From Polyangiaceae bacterium (GTDB lineage: Bacteria; Myxococcota_A; Polyangia; Polyangiales; Polyangiaceae), in NCBI GenBank assembly GCA_947475525.1, contig CANJMI010000013.1, forward strand, positions 1 through 64,000: DNA of 64,000 bases, given 5' to 3'. Within the stretch, counting starts at the first letter, position 1. Each line of letters opens with the position of its first letter. Position numbers and translations under genes: made by a program. Below are positions 34,589 to 43,954 of the stretch, in pieces. The notes under the pieces were generated by a model, which worked only from the letters and a program-made list of their open reading frames with translations, searched no databases and was not told where the DNA came from.

Positions 34589-35494
34589 TCAGGGAGCGTC
34601 GGAAAGGACGCCCTTGGCGCCGGCGAGTAGCTGTTGAAGCGCGCCGCGATGATCCATGAGCACAACCATGTGCGCCGCGCGTAAATCGGGATCGCCCGCG
34701 AATTGCTGGTACCAAGCGCTAACCACCGGCGTGAACGTACGCTCGCTGACACCGCACAAGGCCAGCGCTTCGCGAAACAACGCCTCGCCGCGGGGCCCAT
34801 CGCCCCCGGACGCGGGCGCCTGCGAGAGCGCCATCACTGCCGAGAAAAGATCGAGTTCGTCCTCGATCGGCAAGCGCCCACCGCGGCGTCGCGAAAATTG
34901 TGCGCGCGCATCACCCGTGTTCGTCTGCCGCGCTGAAGCTTCCGTCGAGAGCGACGGCGACGGCGACGGCGGCGTCCACGGAAACGAGTTTAGCGTGATG
35001 GCCGCGGCTCGCACCAACGTCGGCGCGAGCGTTTTTCCGGCGAGCTTGGTCAGTTGGTCCACCACTCTTGGGTCCGCCGCGGCTTTCGATCGCCATGCTC
35101 GTCCGAGTCGCGCGATGTCGGTCATCTTCAAGCCGAGCCCCGCTACCACACTCGCAGGATCGGCGGCCGTTGCGAGCGCCCCGAGCAACCCAGCCCAGGC
35201 AGCGGCATCCTCCCCGAGCGGCTCGATACGCCGCGCGAGGCAATCCTCTGCCTGACAGCGCCGTTGCAGATACCTGAGCTGAAGATCCGGCGCCTCGACC
35301 AACGCACTCTTCCAGGCGCGGTCCGCTTCGGCCCAGGTTTTTTCATCAATCTGCTCCTGCGCGAGCACCGCCGACAGCGGCAAGCCCTCGGCCACGGCAG
35401 CGGTCACGCCAGCGTGTTGTGCGAGGCTGACGCTCGCGAACCTGGGGTCATCGTTCCAATCATTGAGCACCGCGATAAAGAGCCTACCGCCCAA
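34589..35494 (-). CDS. Helical-repeat protein beside T6SS DUF2169 gene, unknown function
   Basis: About 301 residues from TTG 35494, or 318 from ATG 35545; the longer form would overlap the divergent DUF2169 gene. No named family. Three related helical units are visible: LPLSAVLAQEQIDEKTWAEA...W, GLGLKMTDIARLGRAW, and ALALCGVSERTFTPVVSAW, each ending in a Trp-containing helix and a residue run DP(D/R). A Pro/Ser/Thr linker (WTPPSPSPSLSTEAS) divides units two and three. Its place, back to back with DUF2169, PAAR-like and vgrG genes, suggests a T6SS cassette role such as adaptor or immunity, which is inference. Confidence 0.65.
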   Translation of the reverse strand: MGGRLFIAVLNDWNDDPRFASVSLAQHAGVTAAVAEGLPLSAVLAQEQIDEKTWAEADRAWKSALVEAPDLQLRYLQRRCQAEDCLARRIEPLGEDAAAWAGLLGALATAADPASVVAGLGLKMTDIARLGRAWRSKAAADPRVVDQLTKLAGKTLAPTLVRAAAITLNSFPWTPPSPSPSLSTEASARQTNTGDARAQFSRRRGGRLPIEDELDLFSAVMALSQAPASGGDGPRGEALFREALALCGVSERTFTPVVSAWYQQFAGDPDLRAAHMVVLMDHRGALQQLLAGAKGVLSDAP

Positions 35495-35535
35495 GTCCGA
35501 TGATGGGTAACAGTATTGCGGAGCGCCGTTCGAGC

Positions 35536-36960
35536 ATGACCGCATCCGTCACGCGTTTTCTTTCCGTGGGCCCCATCGTCTGCGCCGCGCGCGAATGGCG
35601 CTGGCGTGGCATGCCGCACATCACCGTGGTTGCGAAGGCTACGCTGCAGTTCGACGAGGCTGGTGTGCTGGCCCTGGTGACACAACCCGATCCAATCGTC
35701 GTTCGCGAGCATCATCGGCACCTCAGCCCGACCAACAGTTTGCGCGACGCGTCGGATCTCGTGCCGACCCTGCCGGGGGCCGAGCTGTTGTTCGAGGGCT
35801 CGGGCTATCCACCGGAGCGCGGTCATGGCCTGGCGCGGTTGTCGCTATTGCGCGACGGCGCTATTCTCATCGATAAATCGCTGAGCATCGGCAGCGACGG
35901 CGGTGGGGCGCAGATTGCGAGCATCCCCATCACCTACGAGCAAGCCTTCGGCGGCAAGGATGTCGCCGACAATCCCGTCGGCAGCCTACGGCCGTCGATT
36001 CTCGATCCGAGCGACGCGCGACGACCGATCGGCCTGGGACCGATCTCGTCCTTATGGCGCGCCCGCCGCGACCTCCTCGACGCGGATCACAAGGCGCTGC
36101 TCGGACGCTCGCCGCTCGATCTAAGCGATGGTTTTCCGTGGCCGTACTTTCACGCTGCGCCGGCCGATCAGCGAATCAACAGCTATTTGCGCGGGGACGA
36201 GACGATCGTGCTCGAACGATTGGTCGCCAACGTCGAGCGGATATCGCTGACGCTTCCGCGAATTGCGGCGCAGGCGCGCGTGCTTCATCGCAACGCTCTC
36301 ACGCTGCCATTGCCGCTCGTAGCCGACCTGCTGCGCATTGATGGCGAGCGCTGCCGGATATCGGTCACCTGGCGCGGATGCATTGCAGTGCAAAGCGAAC
36401 AGCACACCGTGATCGCCGTCGGCGTCTCGCTCGGCGGCGAACCCGTCGCCTGGCCGGAAGTGGCTCCCGAAGTCCCGCTGGTCAGCGTTGCAGGAACTCA
36501 ACTGGACCAAACGGCGTTGCCTGGGCTCGCCGAGCTGCAGTCAGCGACGCTACCTTTCGCGCGCCGCGCAATCGCCGGATCCATCGAGGCGGGGGCCGCG
36601 CCAGCGACTGGGCAACGGGTGGTGGCCGCCTGGCGCGAGCGAGTGACCACTCCGTTGATACGCCCACTCCCCGGACAAGAAGTCACTCTCAGCCCAGGCG
36701 ACGCTCCGGCGCTGAGATCCAACACACCGCAAACGATGGTGCTGCCGGAATATGTACCGCAATCCTTTCCGCCGGAGTTGCCACCGCACGCGCAGCCGGC
36801 GTCCGCTCAACCGCCGTTCATCCACGGACCTGAGCCACTCGCCGCGCAGTCGCAAACCAGCATCGCGATGTCACGAGAAGGTCCGCGTGTGGGCGCCGTG
36901 GTGCTTCACCCGGGTCTAGGTTCGGAGCTGCTGATGGCGCTGTTCGAAAAAGAAACCTAG
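35536..36960 (+). CDS. DUF2169 family T6SS adaptor-like protein
   Basis: 474 residues from ATG 35536 (an ATG at 35500 is also in frame, but family alignment favours the later one). DUF2169 landmarks: HITVVAKATLQFDE, ITYEQAFGGKDVADNPVG, IGLGPISSLWRARR and FPWPYFHAAPADQRI. The last 110 residues are Pro/Gln-rich and probably disordered. In studied cassettes such proteins load cargo onto VgrG. Followed after 73 nt by the PAAR-like gene. Unlike the island 1 paralogue, it has no pentapeptide tail. Confidence 0.85.
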   Translation: MTASVTRFLSVGPIVCAAREWRWRGMPHITVVAKATLQFDEAGVLALVTQPDPIVVREHHRHLSPTNSLRDASDLVPTLPGAELLFEGSGYPPERGHGLARLSLLRDGAILIDKSLSIGSDGGGAQIASIPITYEQAFGGKDVADNPVGSLRPSILDPSDARRPIGLGPISSLWRARRDLLDADHKALLGRSPLDLSDGFPWPYFHAAPADQRINSYLRGDETIVLERLVANVERISLTLPRIAAQARVLHRNALTLPLPLVADLLRIDGERCRISVTWRGCIAVQSEQHTVIAVGVSLGGEPVAWPEVAPEVPLVSVAGTQLDQTALPGLAELQSATLPFARRAIAGSIEAGAAPATGQRVVAAWRERVTTPLIRPLPGQEVTLSPGDAPALRSNTPQTMVLPEYVPQSFPPELPPHAQPASAQPPFIHGPEPLAAQSQTSIAMSREGPRVGAVVLHPGLGSELLMALFEKET

Positions 36961-37033
36961 CGAGCGCACCGCCGAGCGCGCGGCAGCAAATTGACAGTGA
37001 CCGCGTGGACGCGGAAAGGCAGACTGCGCGGGC

Positions 37034-37429
37034 ATGACCTGTCCCGTGGCAAAACGAGGTGACCGCGTCGTGGGCCTCGACACCCACATCGTGCTGATCC
37101 CATCGCCGGCCGGACCGGTGCCGACGCCGATGGCGATTCCGTTTAGCGGGCCTATCGCCGACCATCTGTCGAGCACGGTGTTCGTCGACAACATGCCGGC
37201 GGCCATCGTCGGTAGCCAGGCGCACAACATGCCCGTGCACATCCCGATGGGTGGGCCGTTTCAGCGCTCGCCATTGAATATTGCCACCGTGAAACAGGGC
37301 AGCCCGACGGTGATCACGGGTGACGGCGCGATCGCGCGCGCCGGCGATCCAGCCGAATGTTGCAACGACCCTGTCGACACGGTGACTGGCCACATCGTCG
37401 TGGCGCAATCCACGGTCATTGCGGGCTGA
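37034..37429 (+). CDS. PAAR-domain tip protein
   Basis: 131 residues. PAAR-like fold: GDRVVGLDTHIVLIPSPAG, TPMAIPFSGPI, STVFVDNMPAAIVGSQAHNM, and GSPTVITGDGAIARAGDPA, with His and Cys residues placed as in the zinc-binding tip. Forms the sharp end of the VgrG trimer. No toxin domain is fused. It lies between DUF2169 and vgrG, 112 nt before the vgrG start, giving a typical DUF2169-PAAR-VgrG order. Confidence 0.88.
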   Translation: MTCPVAKRGDRVVGLDTHIVLIPSPAGPVPTPMAIPFSGPIADHLSSTVFVDNMPAAIVGSQAHNMPVHIPMGGPFQRSPLNIATVKQGSPTVITGDGAIARAGDPAECCNDPVDTVTGHIVVAQSTVIAG

Positions 37430-37540
37430 AGTCGATTTTCGGCTGAGGGGTCCGCCCGCGAGCTCGCCGAAAGTTTGCCGTCACCACCCGCGGCACAGCG
37501 CACAATTGCCGCCGCACGGGACGTCTGGCATCGAGCGGGT

Positions 37541-40384
37541 GTGAACATCGACGTTCGGTTCGCGCTCTCACTCGGATCGCTCAGCCCGAAACATCTGCGC
37601 GTCCACCGCTTCCGCGGGCGTGAAGCGATATCCGAGCTCTATCGCTACGAGCTCGACGTTACCGCGGGCCTCCCGCCGATCCCGTTCGAGCGCGCCGTGC
37701 TCGCGCGCCGTGGGCGCTTCGCCATGCGCGCCTATGGCAAATTTCGCTGCGTGCACGGGATGGTAGCGTCGGTGAAGGTCCTCGGCATCGTGCCCGGCTC
37801 GACCGAGCTCTACCGCTACCGGGTGCGCCTCGTGCCGGGCGCGTGGCAACTAAAGCATCGCTCGGGCTCGCGCATTTTTCAGCGCGAACGCGTGGACAAG
37901 GTCATCGACGCCGTCGCGCACGACCTCAGCCTCAGCACCAGCTGGCAGCTCGAGGACCAGCTGCCCGAGCGCGCCTATTGCACGCAATACGAGGAAACTG
38001 ACTGGGCATTCGTGCGCCGGCTGTGTGCTGAGAACGGCGTGCTGTTTTACTTCGAGCAGCCACCGACCGTGCTCGACGAAGCGATGATGGCCGGCATCGA
38101 GGCGGCCGAGTCGCTGCCATTGCCGCTGCCGCTGAGTGAGCTCGCGATGCTGCTCACCAACGAGTTGGCTCCGCTGCAAGGCGAGCGCCTGGTGTTCACC
38201 GACGCGAATCGTTACCTGCCGATGCGCAACGGCGAGCTCGCCGATGGTGCCGCAACCTTTCTCGACACGGCCACCGCCATCGCGAGCGAGCTCGGCGCGC
38301 CGACGGAGTTCGGCACCGACATCGGCCCACTTCACTTCGGCGTGCAAGTGCCCGGGCCGACGCTTCACTACCGCGACTCGGGCGCGCTGGTCGGCAGCGA
38401 CGATGACTGGGTGCGCGAGCTCGCGTTTGCTCGTACCGTGCGCCCGACCAAGGCCGAGTATCGCGAGTACGATTACCGCCGCCCGGCCGCGGTGATCGAC
38501 GAGGACGAGAGCCTCTCGCTCATCGGCAGCGCGCAATCGGCGCTGCGCGGCATCGGTCTCGGTGGTGCGGCTGATGCGCTCGCCAGCGGCGCTGGGCAAG
38601 GACTGGCATCGCTCGGTGCCGCGGCCGCCGCGGATGCGATAGGCGGCCTCGGGTCGCGAGCGCTCTCGGCGCTGCCGAGGCAGATGCTCTCGGTGCTGCA
38701 GTTCGACGACGGCCTCGGCGGCGTGATGGACGGCCTGATCGAGCCGACCACTCTTTTGCAGTACGAGCATCACGCGTTCGACCTTTTTCCGGATCACGAG
38801 CGAAAACACAGTGAACCGAAGCGCATCATGCGCGCGCATCGCCGCAGCGCCCGCATGGCCCAGGGCGACAGCGCCTGCATTCGGCTCGAGCCAGGTCATC
38901 GCTTCACGCTCGATGGTCACCCAGTCGACGAGATGAACTGCGAGTGGGCGGTCGTCGAAGTGCGCCCTCAAGGAGTGCAGAATTTCACCGCGACCGGCGA
39001 CGAAGCGCCGTACAGCAACACGTTCACCGCGGTGCCGTGCGGCGTGGCGTTCGTACCGCTGCGCACCAAGCGCAAGAGCGTGCAGGTGTGCCTCACCGCC
39101 ACGGTGGTCGGGCCCGCGAACGAGGAAATCCATGTCAACGATTGCGGCGAGATCAAGGTGAAGTTTCACTGGGATCGCCGCTCTGATCGCCACGACTCGA
39201 GCTGCTGGATCCGCACGATGCAGCCATGGGCCGGCGCCGGCTGGGGCTTCCAGTTCATCCCGCGCATCGGCATGGAAGTGGTCGTCATGTTCGAGGGTGG
39301 CGATCCCGACAAGCCGCTCGTCACCGGCTCGGTCTACAACGGTGCCGCGCCGCCGCCGTTTTCGCTCCCGGCGCAGAAGACCATCAGCGGCATTCGCACC
39401 AAGAGCACGCCGCACGCCGAGGGCCACAACGAGCTGTCGTTCGAGGACCAAGCCGGCCGCGAGCGCGTGTACCTCCACGCCCAGCGCGATCAGGACGACG
39501 TGGTCGAGCGCAACCGCACCGCGCTCATCCACCACGACGATCACACCACCGTCGACGGCGATCAGACGCTGCATGTGAAGGGCACGCAAGGCAACGAGAT
39601 CGTCGGCGATCGGACCAGCACGATGCGCCACGACGATCATCTGCGGGTCGAGGGCTCACGCCACGTTTCGGTGCGACAAAACCTCGATGAAACGATTTAC
39701 GGCAATCGCAACGTGCACATTCACGAGCGCGCGCGCCGCGAGGTCGGTGGCCTCGCCGAGGATCACGTCCACGGCGACCTGGTCGCGCGCGTCGATGGCA
39801 ACGCGACCATGATCGTCGGCAAGCACGACGCGCTACGCTCCGCGACGCTGGTGGTCGAAGGTCCCGCACAGATTTCGACTGAGAAAATCCTCGATCTCGT
39901 GTCACAGAAGGAAGTGATCCTGCGCTGCGGTAAGAGCTTCATTCGCATCAAGCCGAACGAGATCGAGATCGCCTCGCCCAAGGTCACCGTTCGCGGCAAG
40001 GACGCGCGCCTGTTGCTCGCCAAGGGCAAAGCCAAGCTCAAGACCAAGACCAGCGCGCAGGTGGTAAGCGAAGGCAGCATCGTGCTCAAGGCCTCGGGCG
40101 CGGGCATCGCCATCGAGTCACAAGTGAAGGTCGACGGCTCCCAGATCCTGCTGAACGCGCCTCTACAGGCCACCGACAACATCGAGATCCACGACCCCGA
40201 GCCCACCAAGATCGAGCTCACCGATCAGGATGGTCGGCCCATCCCGAACCAGCGCTTCCTCATCGTCTGCGACGACGGCAGCGAGTACATGGGCTTCGTC
40301 GACGAGCACGGCAAGGCCGAGGCCGACATCGAAGGGTCGGGGCAAATATCCTTCCCGGATCTCAGCGACGTGGAGAGCGGCTGA
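37541..40384 (+). CDS. vgrG: Long VgrG with insertion, beta-helix and C-terminal extension
   Basis: 947 residues from GTG 37541, which directly precedes the family start (IDVRFALSLGSLSPKHLRVH); TTG 37475 is in frame but adds unrelated residues. Gp27 part with YCTQYEETDWAFVRRLCAEN. A Gly/Ala-rich hydrophobic insertion lies at about 325-385 (SGAGQGLASLGAAAAADAIG). The OB fold has NDCGEIKVKFHWDRR and GGDPDKPLVTGSVYNG. A long beta-helix (about 640-890) follows, and a final 55-residue transthyretin-like module (IELTDQDGRPIPNQRFLIV). The tail is too short for a known enzyme and may be a cargo dock. Confidence 0.95.
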   Translation: MNIDVRFALSLGSLSPKHLRVHRFRGREAISELYRYELDVTAGLPPIPFERAVLARRGRFAMRAYGKFRCVHGMVASVKVLGIVPGSTELYRYRVRLVPGAWQLKHRSGSRIFQRERVDKVIDAVAHDLSLSTSWQLEDQLPERAYCTQYEETDWAFVRRLCAENGVLFYFEQPPTVLDEAMMAGIEAAESLPLPLPLSELAMLLTNELAPLQGERLVFTDANRYLPMRNGELADGAATFLDTATAIASELGAPTEFGTDIGPLHFGVQVPGPTLHYRDSGALVGSDDDWVRELAFARTVRPTKAEYREYDYRRPAAVIDEDESLSLIGSAQSALRGIGLGGAADALASGAGQGLASLGAAAAADAIGGLGSRALSALPRQMLSVLQFDDGLGGVMDGLIEPTTLLQYEHHAFDLFPDHERKHSEPKRIMRAHRRSARMAQGDSACIRLEPGHRFTLDGHPVDEMNCEWAVVEVRPQGVQNFTATGDEAPYSNTFTAVPCGVAFVPLRTKRKSVQVCLTATVVGPANEEIHVNDCGEIKVKFHWDRRSDRHDSSCWIRTMQPWAGAGWGFQFIPRIGMEVVVMFEGGDPDKPLVTGSVYNGAAPPPFSLPAQKTISGIRTKSTPHAEGHNELSFEDQAGRERVYLHAQRDQDDVVERNRTALIHHDDHTTVDGDQTLHVKGTQGNEIVGDRTSTMRHDDHLRVEGSRHVSVRQNLDETIYGNRNVHIHERARREVGGLAEDHVHGDLVARVDGNATMIVGKHDALRSATLVVEGPAQISTEKILDLVSQKEVILRCGKSFIRIKPNEIEIASPKVTVRGKDARLLLAKGKAKLKTKTSAQVVSEGSIVLKASGAGIAIESQVKVDGSQILLNAPLQATDNIEIHDPEPTKIELTDQDGRPIPNQRFLIVCDDGSEYMGFVDEHGKAEADIEGSGQISFPDLSDVESG

Positions 40385-40455
40385 TCACGGATGACGAAGG
40401 CATCTTCGGACGGGCATCCGCTCGCGACGCAGCTTGGCCATGCCGCACATGACCG

Positions 40456-42312
40456 TTATTGCCCGCACGTGCCTTCGGTGCTGCGCGGATCCCGGCCGCT
40501 GACGACTGGTGCGCAGTGTCCCGCTGCTGAGCCGCCATGTGTCAAAGCTGGCGTGCACGCGTAACACCTCGAATTGCACGCCGAATCGCAACACACGCCG
40601 TCAATGCAGTTTCCGCTGCCGCACTGGCTGTTCCCTGTACACACGTTGCCGAGGCCCTTACCGTTGGCCGCGGCATCGGAGCACTTCCCGGCGCCATCAC
40701 ACTTCTTGCCCGCGCCGCACTCACCCGCTGGATCCTCGCCACCGATGACGGGCTGGCAATAGCCGTCGAGCGCGCCACCGCCACGCGCGCCACGCGAGCA
40801 TCCGCGGCATGCGGCTCCGCACCGCTCGGCGCAGCACACGCCGTCGGTGCAGAATCCCTTCACGCAATCGAGATCCGTCGCGCAGTGCGAGCCCTGCTCC
40901 ATGCCATTCGCGTTCTCGACCGGGTCGTGCAACGCGTCGCCACTTTCGGCAGCTCTTGGCGTTGAAGCAGAAGCTCCCCGTCCGTCCCGCACCGTCGAGC
41001 CCGCCGATACCACACGCCGGCCCGCGTCTACCGCCAGCGCGCTCGCGGAGTCGGCGACTACCACCGCCGATGAGGCGCCGCTCGATTCCGGAAGCGCTGC
41101 CACCTCGGCACTCAATTGCGCGGAGCCTCGCGCCGCACTCGCAGGCTCGCCGTCGGTCGGCGGCTGCTTGAAGGTTCGCCACAGCGCAGCGCCGGCGAGC
41201 AGCACGCCCACCGCTGCGACAAGCGGGGTCAACCGCGACGGCGCTGGTCCCACCGCACTCGTCATCATCGCCGACTGCGTGCCCTCGGGGGTCGGTTGCA
41301 GCCCGAGCTGCGTAGCCGCAACGGATAACTCAGGCGGCGCGGCACCTTCCGTGAACACCGGCGCCTGAGTCTCGGCAATCCCACCAATACTCAAAGAATC
41401 GTAGCGTCCACTTTCACTTACGCGAGGCGTGGACGGCGCCGAAAACGGCAAGGCGACAGTCGAGACCTGCGCGGCAATCCGCAACCCTTCTGCAAGCTCT
41501 TTGCAGGTCTGCGGACGTGTGGCGATATCGCCCGCAAACGCCATGACGAACCAATCATCGAGCGTCGGCGGCACACCCGACGCTCGCGCGCTCGGCGGCG
41601 CGAACTTCCCCGCGCGGATGGCGTTGGCCAACCCAACGACCGAGTCGGCAATAAATGGGTATTCACCCGTAAGACAATAATAAGCAGTGACAGAAAGCGC
41701 CCACAGATCCGCCCGCGCATCGACCTTGCGCGGACTGAGCAACTGCTCCGGGCTCATGTAGTGTGGAGTTCCAACGAGCGCGCCGGTGGCGGTCATGTCG
41801 AGCCCCGTCGCGGCGAACTTCGCGACGCCGAAATCGAGCACCTTGAGAAAGATTGCGCCGTCGTCACTGTCGGCCAAAAACAGATTGGCCGGCTTGATGT
41901 CGCGATGGACGATGGTCGCGGCGTGCGCCTTCGCCAGCGCGCTCGCCGCCTGAGTGATGACCGCCACGCAATCGCCCGTCGAAAGCGGCCCCCGGGCCTT
42001 CACCCGCTCCGACAGATCCTGGCCCGCGAGCAGCTCCATCACGATGAACGCCGTCCCCTCCGCCGTGACGCCAAAGTCGAAGATCTGCACCACATGTGGG
42101 CTCTTGATCTGCGCCACCGCACGCGCCTCGAGCACGAAGCGCGCGGACATCTCGTCGCTCTCGGCGAGCCGCTCCTGAAGCAGCTTCACCGCGACTTCGC
42201 TCTGGAGCGTGAGGTTCTCGGCGATCCACACCTCACCCATGGCGCCCTGACCGAGCTTGCGAACGAGCCGCAGATTCTCAGTGAGCTTCGTGCCGGGCTC
42301 GACCTTCGCCAT
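40456..42312 (-). CDS. Ser/Thr protein kinase with Cys-rich extracytoplasmic region
   Basis: 618 residues. Complete Hanks-type kinase: Gly loop LGQGAMGEV (20-28), K43, HRDIKPANL (136-144), DFG (160-162) and YMSPEQ. A linker leads to one membrane helix (LVAAVGVLLAGAALW, about 360-375). Outside, a Ser/Ala-rich part precedes at least 24 Cys in repeats such as CVKGFCTDGVCC and CGSGNCIDGVCC, a pattern common in myxobacterial surface proteins. It is convergent with vgrG (71 nt gap). PpkA-type kinases control T6SS in other bacteria, but a link here is only positional. The ligand is unknown. Confidence 0.92.
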   Translation of the reverse strand: MAKVEPGTKLTENLRLVRKLGQGAMGEVWIAENLTLQSEVAVKLLQERLAESDEMSARFVLEARAVAQIKSPHVVQIFDFGVTAEGTAFIVMELLAGQDLSERVKARGPLSTGDCVAVITQAASALAKAHAATIVHRDIKPANLFLADSDDGAIFLKVLDFGVAKFAATGLDMTATGALVGTPHYMSPEQLLSPRKVDARADLWALSVTAYYCLTGEYPFIADSVVGLANAIRAGKFAPPSARASGVPPTLDDWFVMAFAGDIATRPQTCKELAEGLRIAAQVSTVALPFSAPSTPRVSESGRYDSLSIGGIAETQAPVFTEGAAPPELSVAATQLGLQPTPEGTQSAMMTSAVGPAPSRLTPLVAAVGVLLAGAALWRTFKQPPTDGEPASAARGSAQLSAEVAALPESSGASSAVVVADSASALAVDAGRRVVSAGSTVRDGRGASASTPRAAESGDALHDPVENANGMEQGSHCATDLDCVKGFCTDGVCCAERCGAACRGCSRGARGGGALDGYCQPVIGGEDPAGECGAGKKCDGAGKCSDAAANGKGLGNVCTGNSQCGSGNCIDGVCCDSACNSRCYACTPALTHGGSAAGHCAPVVSGRDPRSTEGTCGQ

Positions 42313-42392
42313 GCCGAGATACTAGCGCAAAGCGACAGCCTGGTGGCGAGCCGCGCTTGCCCCCGCCGGCCAATGTCTGTTAAAGCGCCGAG

Positions 42393-43637
42393 ATGACTAC
42401 CCGCCTAGCCCACATTCTGTCCGTTGCCGGCCTCGCCCTCGCCCCGCTGGCACCCGCCGGCTGCGCCACCCCCACGAGCTGCTCCATCGCCGCCGGCGCC
42501 GACGGCACCGCAACCTTGAGCTGCACCGACGGCTCGAGCTACGTCATCCGCCAGGGAGCGGACGGCGCGAAGGGCGTGGACGGCATTGATGGCAGCGGTA
42601 AAGACGGCGCCGATGGCACCTCATGCGCCGTCGAGCAGAAGGCCGGCACGACCACCATCACGTGCAGCGACGGCTCGACCGCGTCGATAAGCGGCGGGGG
42701 CGGCGGCGCCGGCGTTTTGCCGACTTTCCCAACGCTCGCAGGCAACTTTAACGTTGAAAGCAGCGCGGACATCGCCCTCCTGCAAGCCATGGCGGTGACC
42801 GAGATCACCGGAAGCCTTTCTATCAACAGTACGGCTCTGACGGACCTGTCGTTGCTCGCCAACATTACCACCATTGGCGATACCCTCACAATAGGCGCCT
42901 TCGGCGGGACGAGCCTCAAGGGTCTCGAGAACGTCACCAGCGTCGGAGGTTTGAATTTATGCGGTTATGGGGGTTGCGCCAACCTTACGTCTGCAAGTGA
43001 AGTGACCGGCTTCACGACCCTCGCCACGGGCAGTCTCCAAGTCGGGGGGGACCTTTTAACTTCCTTGACGTTCCCGAACCTAACGACCATCGCGGGCGAT
43101 CTGGGGATTGGTGGCAAGGCTCTCACAACCGTCGCTCTACCCAAGCTCACGTCGGTCGGTGGCAACCTCGGTATTTCTGGCGTGGCGAAGTTAACTGCAT
43201 TCGCGCTCCCCGAACTCACCACGTTGGGGGGAGCGCTCGAGGTCGTAAACTCACAAGAACTTACTGCTCTCACCTCGGTTTCCCTTCCCAAGTTGACGTC
43301 GGCAAAACGCCTCTACTTTCTCGAGCTTAATGAATTGTCGAGCATCAATTTTGCAAAGCTAGCGACCGTCCCGAACGACGGCGGCGCGGGACTTCTCATT
43401 CGCAACTGCCCGAAGCTCGCATCGGTTGCGTTTCCCGCGCTCACTTCCGCTGAAAAGATCATCATGGAAGGTGACGCCATCCTGAAGTCGGTCTCGTTTC
43501 CGCTGCTCACCTCTTGCCCCTATCTGGCAATGACTTCCTGCCCCAAACTGCCGAACTGTGTTTGCACCAACCTGGCGAACAAGCTGATGGTCGAAGGCAA
43601 CTGTTACAATAACGACGAACTGGGCGTCTGCAACTGA
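42393..43637 (+). CDS. Lipoprotein with collagen-like stretch and receptor-L/ECM33-like repeats
   Basis: 414 residues. Lipobox PAGC. Residues about 53-75 run as Gly-X-Y-like triplets (GADGAKGVDGIDGSGKDG). From about 110 to the end, 23-24-residue solenoid repeats of the form LPKLTSVGGNLGISGV, FPALTSAEKIIMEGD and FPNLTTIAGDLGIGG appear, as in receptor L domains and fungal ECM33 proteins. The cysteines at the end (CPYLAMTSCPKLPNCVC) would cap the solenoid. Divergent from the kinase gene. A surface binding or adhesion role is plausible from fold alone; no enzyme motif is seen. Confidence 0.8.
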   Translation: MTTRLAHILSVAGLALAPLAPAGCATPTSCSIAAGADGTATLSCTDGSSYVIRQGADGAKGVDGIDGSGKDGADGTSCAVEQKAGTTTITCSDGSTASISGGGGGAGVLPTFPTLAGNFNVESSADIALLQAMAVTEITGSLSINSTALTDLSLLANITTIGDTLTIGAFGGTSLKGLENVTSVGGLNLCGYGGCANLTSASEVTGFTTLATGSLQVGGDLLTSLTFPNLTTIAGDLGIGGKALTTVALPKLTSVGGNLGISGVAKLTAFALPELTTLGGALEVVNSQELTALTSVSLPKLTSAKRLYFLELNELSSINFAKLATVPNDGGAGLLIRNCPKLASVAFPALTSAEKIIMEGDAILKSVSFPLLTSCPYLAMTSCPKLPNCVCTNLANKLMVEGNCYNNDELGVCN

Positions 43638-43747
43638 CGCGACCCGGTCTCTGGGGGGGGGCCGGATTTCTTCGGCGGGGGTGGCTCAGCCGCTCAGCCG
43701 CAAAGTCAGCCTCGGTTTGCGCGGAACTCACGGCGATTGGGGTCGCT

Positions 43748-43954
43748 TCAGCGGGGGCGCTCGACGAGGACCTGCCGACGAAATCGACGGAAATACAGGC
43801 CCGCCGCGAGCGCAAGGCCAGCCGAGGCTACTGCGAGAGCGAGCGTGAATGCGCCACCCCCTCGCGTGTAGAGCACAAGCGAACGCAACGCGAAAATTGA
43901 CGCGACCGAGCCCGCGGCGACGATCACAAGTTGATGAACTGTTCGAAGATTCAC
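43748..43954 (-). CDS. Small two-helix membrane protein
   Basis: 68 residues from GTG 43954, which overlaps the esterase stop as GTGA; that coupling is the main reason to believe it. Two hydrophobic segments: VIVAAGSVASIFALRSLVLY (about 9-28) and AFTLALAVASAGLALAAGLYF (split by G), then a basic tail (RRFRRQVLVERPR). The positive tail would stay in the cytoplasm, placing both ends inside. No family recognised. Confidence 0.6.
   Translation of the reverse strand: MNLRTVHQLVIVAAGSVASIFALRSLVLYTRGGGAFTLALAVASAGLALAAGLYFRRFRRQVLVERPR

Noticed and set aside
37850-39640. 596-residue minus-strand frame within vgrG
   Set aside because: Opposite a VgrG with clear gp27 and gp5 motifs; the composition is His/Arg-biased as in other shadows.
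8742-40384. A complete T6SS in the window
   Set aside because: No sheath, baseplate, TssJLM, Hcp or ClpV genes are seen; only VgrG cassettes are present.
43653-43661. Run of nine G as a phase-variation tract
   Set aside because: It lies between genes, not in a reading frame or a recognisable promoter.
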